Assembly (NCBI GenBank): GCA_947178565.1
Contig: CAMWYV010000072.1
Coordinates: 1 to 6,381 of the forward strand
Origin: an uncultured Porphyromonadaceae bacterium
GTDB taxonomy: Bacteria; Bacteroidota; Bacteroidia; Bacteroidales; Muribaculaceae
Length of the DNA stretch: 6,381 bases
Direction of reading: 5' to 3'
Part shown: positions 4,900 through 6,381 of the stretch, piece by piece
Numbering within the stretch: position 1 is the stretch's first letter
Layout of the letters: each line of letters starts with the position of its first letter
The notes under the pieces: model-generated
Told to the model about the DNA's origin: nothing
Database searches by the model: none
Seen by the model: the letters and a program-made list of their open reading frames with translations, nothing else
Program-made: the position numbers and the translations under genes

Positions 4900-6381
4900 T
4901 TAGGAACGGGATACCTTAAAACCGGACTGACTCACCGTCATTTCCACGAATCTTGCTTTAGCATTCGGCGGATTGGCGGTGAGTTCCGCTATTATACGTG
5001 CTGCAGCCTCGGCATCTTTGGCTACCATATACAGGTAACCGCCTCCACCGGCACCGGGGAGCTTGTAACCGAGAGTATAATCTTTTATACGGTTTATTAT
5101 TTCTGCTACAGCCGGAGGTTCTGTACCACTGTCAAGCAACTTATTCTGACTCCATGTGCGCGATACCATTTTACCATACACACCAAAATTATTTCTCTGA
5201 ATCGCATCCGCCATCTGCAAGGCGTGACCTTTCATCTCGTCTAGAAGTTCAAGGCGCTCTCCTGAATTCAGGAACATTCCACGCACGATTTCAGAGAGGA
5301 TATTCTTTGCCGTTCTGGTAAGTCCCGTGTAATACAGCAAGTGGCATCCGCTGTATTCGGGAGAATTAAACAGTCTGTCCGGCAACCAGCTTACAAGAGG
5401 TCGCTGCTCATAACCTTCCTCGGTTTGAAGGAGTTTCACTCCCCCAAGCACACCCCCATATTGATCCTGCCAGCCGCCTCCGGTGGTGAGAAGCTGCTCA
5501 AGCGCGAGAGTGCGTGAACAGATTTCATTTTCATCCCAGGCTAGCCCGGCAAAATCAGACAGTGCTCCAAGTACAGTTGCAGCGAGTATAGAGCTGGTGC
5601 CAAGTCCCGAGCCCGCCGGAATAGCGCTCAGTAGAGTAATTTCTATACCTGCTCCGAATTGCTCAAGACGCTCTTTGAGGGAAGGTGCGGCAGAACGGCT
5701 GAATCCTGCAAGCACAAGTGCCGCTTTGGGAATCGAGAACGGAGATCCTACTTTATTAAACTGATACAGCGTATCGAAGTCTGTCACATCTTCTACCGCT
5801 CCGAGGTCAATAGAGCGTAGAACTATTTTTCTGTCAGAAGTAGGCTTCACATAAACCTGCAACGGAGGCTGACCGTTCAGCTCAATCGCCATATTGACTA
5901 CATTTCCTCCGGCAAAAAGTGAATACGGCGGTGTGTCGGTCCATCCACCCGCGAGGTCTATTCTCACCGGGCTTCTTGCCCATACTATCTGATCGGAATA
6001 TACACTCAGGTGTGGTTCCGGTACAGCCGATTTTATTGCTTCAAGCATTTCTTCACGAAGAAGGGCAAATGCGGCAGCCTCGTCTGCCGAGCCATCCACT
6101 CCATTATTTAAATCAATTCGTGAACGGAGCATCAGATTGCGTATGCGTGTCATTGCAGAAACCGAAGGAGGAAGAATCTGAGGCTTTTCAAGTGCCAGAC
6201 CTGAATACGCTTTGGCGGTATCATCAAGATCAAGTTGATAGAAAATACTGCGTTCATGATTACTTGCAAGAAGATTCCAATCCAATTTGCGGAAAGCCTC
6301 TCTCTGAGCATACAGTCTTTCGAGATTAGCCATCGCCGATATTTCATCAGCCGATATTTTTCGTGAGGAGGAATATAGTCT
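4900..6381 (-). CDS. fkp: Bifunctional fucokinase / L-fucose-1-phosphate guanylyltransferase, C-terminal kinase part (5' end outside window)
   Basis: This frame encodes the GHMP-kinase half of Fkp. An ATG lies at 6333, but the frame stays open from there to the window edge and adds 16 codons (R-L-Y-S-S-S-R-K-I-S-A-D-E-I-S-A), so that ATG is internal. Numbering from it, GHMP motif 1 is PVRIDLAGGWTDTPPY (122-137), the ATP-binding motif 2 is PAGSGLGTSS (239-248), TTGGGWQDQYGG (283-294) holds the likely catalytic Asp290, and motif 3 is LPGAGGGG (425-432). Bacteroides Fkp is about 950 residues: an N-terminal GDP-fucose pyrophosphorylase and a C-terminal kinase. The kinase phosphorylates L-fucose with ATP, and the other half uses GTP to form GDP-fucose for capsule and glycoprotein fucosylation, in the cytoplasm. 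The C-terminus RFVEMTVSQSGFKVSRS looks complete. The gene converges on the M18 peptidase. That the N-terminal half is intact is inferred. Confidence 0.92.
   Translation of the reverse strand, partial: RLYSSSRKISADEISAMANLERLYAQREAFRKLDWNLLASNHERSIFYQLDLDDTAKAYSGLALEKPQILPPSVSAMTRIRNLMLRSRIDLNNGVDGSADEAAAFALLREEMLEAIKSAVPEPHLSVYSDQIVWARSPVRIDLAGGWTDTPPYSLFAGGNVVNMAIELNGQPPLQVYVKPTSDRKIVLRSIDLGAVEDVTDFDTLYQFNKVGSPFSIPKAALVLAGFSRSAAPSLKERLEQFGAGIEITLLSAIPAGSGLGTSSILAATVLGALSDFAGLAWDENEICSRTLALEQLLTTGGGWQDQYGGVLGGVKLLQTEEGYEQRPLVSWLPDRLFNSPEYSGCHLLYYTGLTRTAKNILSEIVRGMFLNSGERLELLDEMKGHALQMADAIQRNNFGVYGKMVSRTWSQNKLLDSGTEPPAVAEIINRIKDYTLGYKLPGAGGGGYLYMVAKDAEAAARIIAELTANPPNAKARFVEMTVSQSGFKVSRS

Noticed and set aside
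4998..6329. Plus-strand open frames at 4998-5321, 5483-5764 and 5919-6329 opposite fkp
   Set aside because: They lie antisense to a strongly conserved GHMP kinase frame, have no recognisable motif, and are expected shadows of its codon pattern.
6335..6359. Ten-base direct repeat GCCGATATTT, two copies 15 bp apart
   Set aside because: It lies in frame in fkp and encodes the repeated I-S-A of KISADEISA in the linker. A protein-level explanation is enough, and there are only two copies.
1..6381. Mobile element, defence system, CRISPR array or other novel multi-gene system
   Set aside because: All genes belong to core families except one DUF5063 gene. There is no transposase, integrase, toxin-antitoxin pair, repeat array or abrupt change in base composition that I can see.

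Overview
This window looks like chromosomal core-genome DNA from a member of the Bacteroidota, most likely the order Bacteroidales. The clearest sign is the C-terminal half of a bifunctional fucokinase/GDP-fucose pyrophosphorylase (Fkp type), an enzyme characteristic of gut Bacteroidales. Other signs are a DUF5063 protein, the lack of Shine-Dalgarno sequences before any gene, and two perfect matches to the Bacteroides -7 promoter element (TAnnTTTG). A Muribaculaceae-like genome is my guess, but the window alone does not settle the family.

Layout: the left edge (1-197, plus) holds the last 64 codons of a UvrA-type excinuclease subunit. It converges on tsaB (212-904, minus), which encodes a tRNA t6A-biosynthesis subunit. 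A 76-bp divergent intergenic region (905-980) follows, with a candidate promoter pointing each way. Five plus-strand genes are then packed with gaps of 22, 10, 1 and 12 bp and probably form one operon: yicC (endoribonuclease family), gmk (guanylate kinase), nadD (nicotinate-mononucleotide adenylyltransferase), a DUF5063 gene of unknown function and an M18 metallo-aminopeptidase. The right part (4900-6381, minus) is the 3' portion of fkp. Its reading frame stays open through the right edge, so the gene starts outside the window.

Functionally this is housekeeping: DNA repair, tRNA modification, RNA turnover, GMP phosphorylation, NAD synthesis, peptide trimming and fucose salvage for surface glycans. 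The gmk product supports GTP supply, and GTP is a substrate of the Fkp pyrophosphorylase half. That link is metabolic, not regulatory, because the two genes are on opposite strands. There is no gene-free stretch longer than 76 bp, and I found no tRNA, rRNA, CRISPR array, insertion sequence or phage gene. I do not see an undescribed multi-gene system. The least-understood element is the acidic DUF5063 protein, whose start codon lies one base after the nadD stop.
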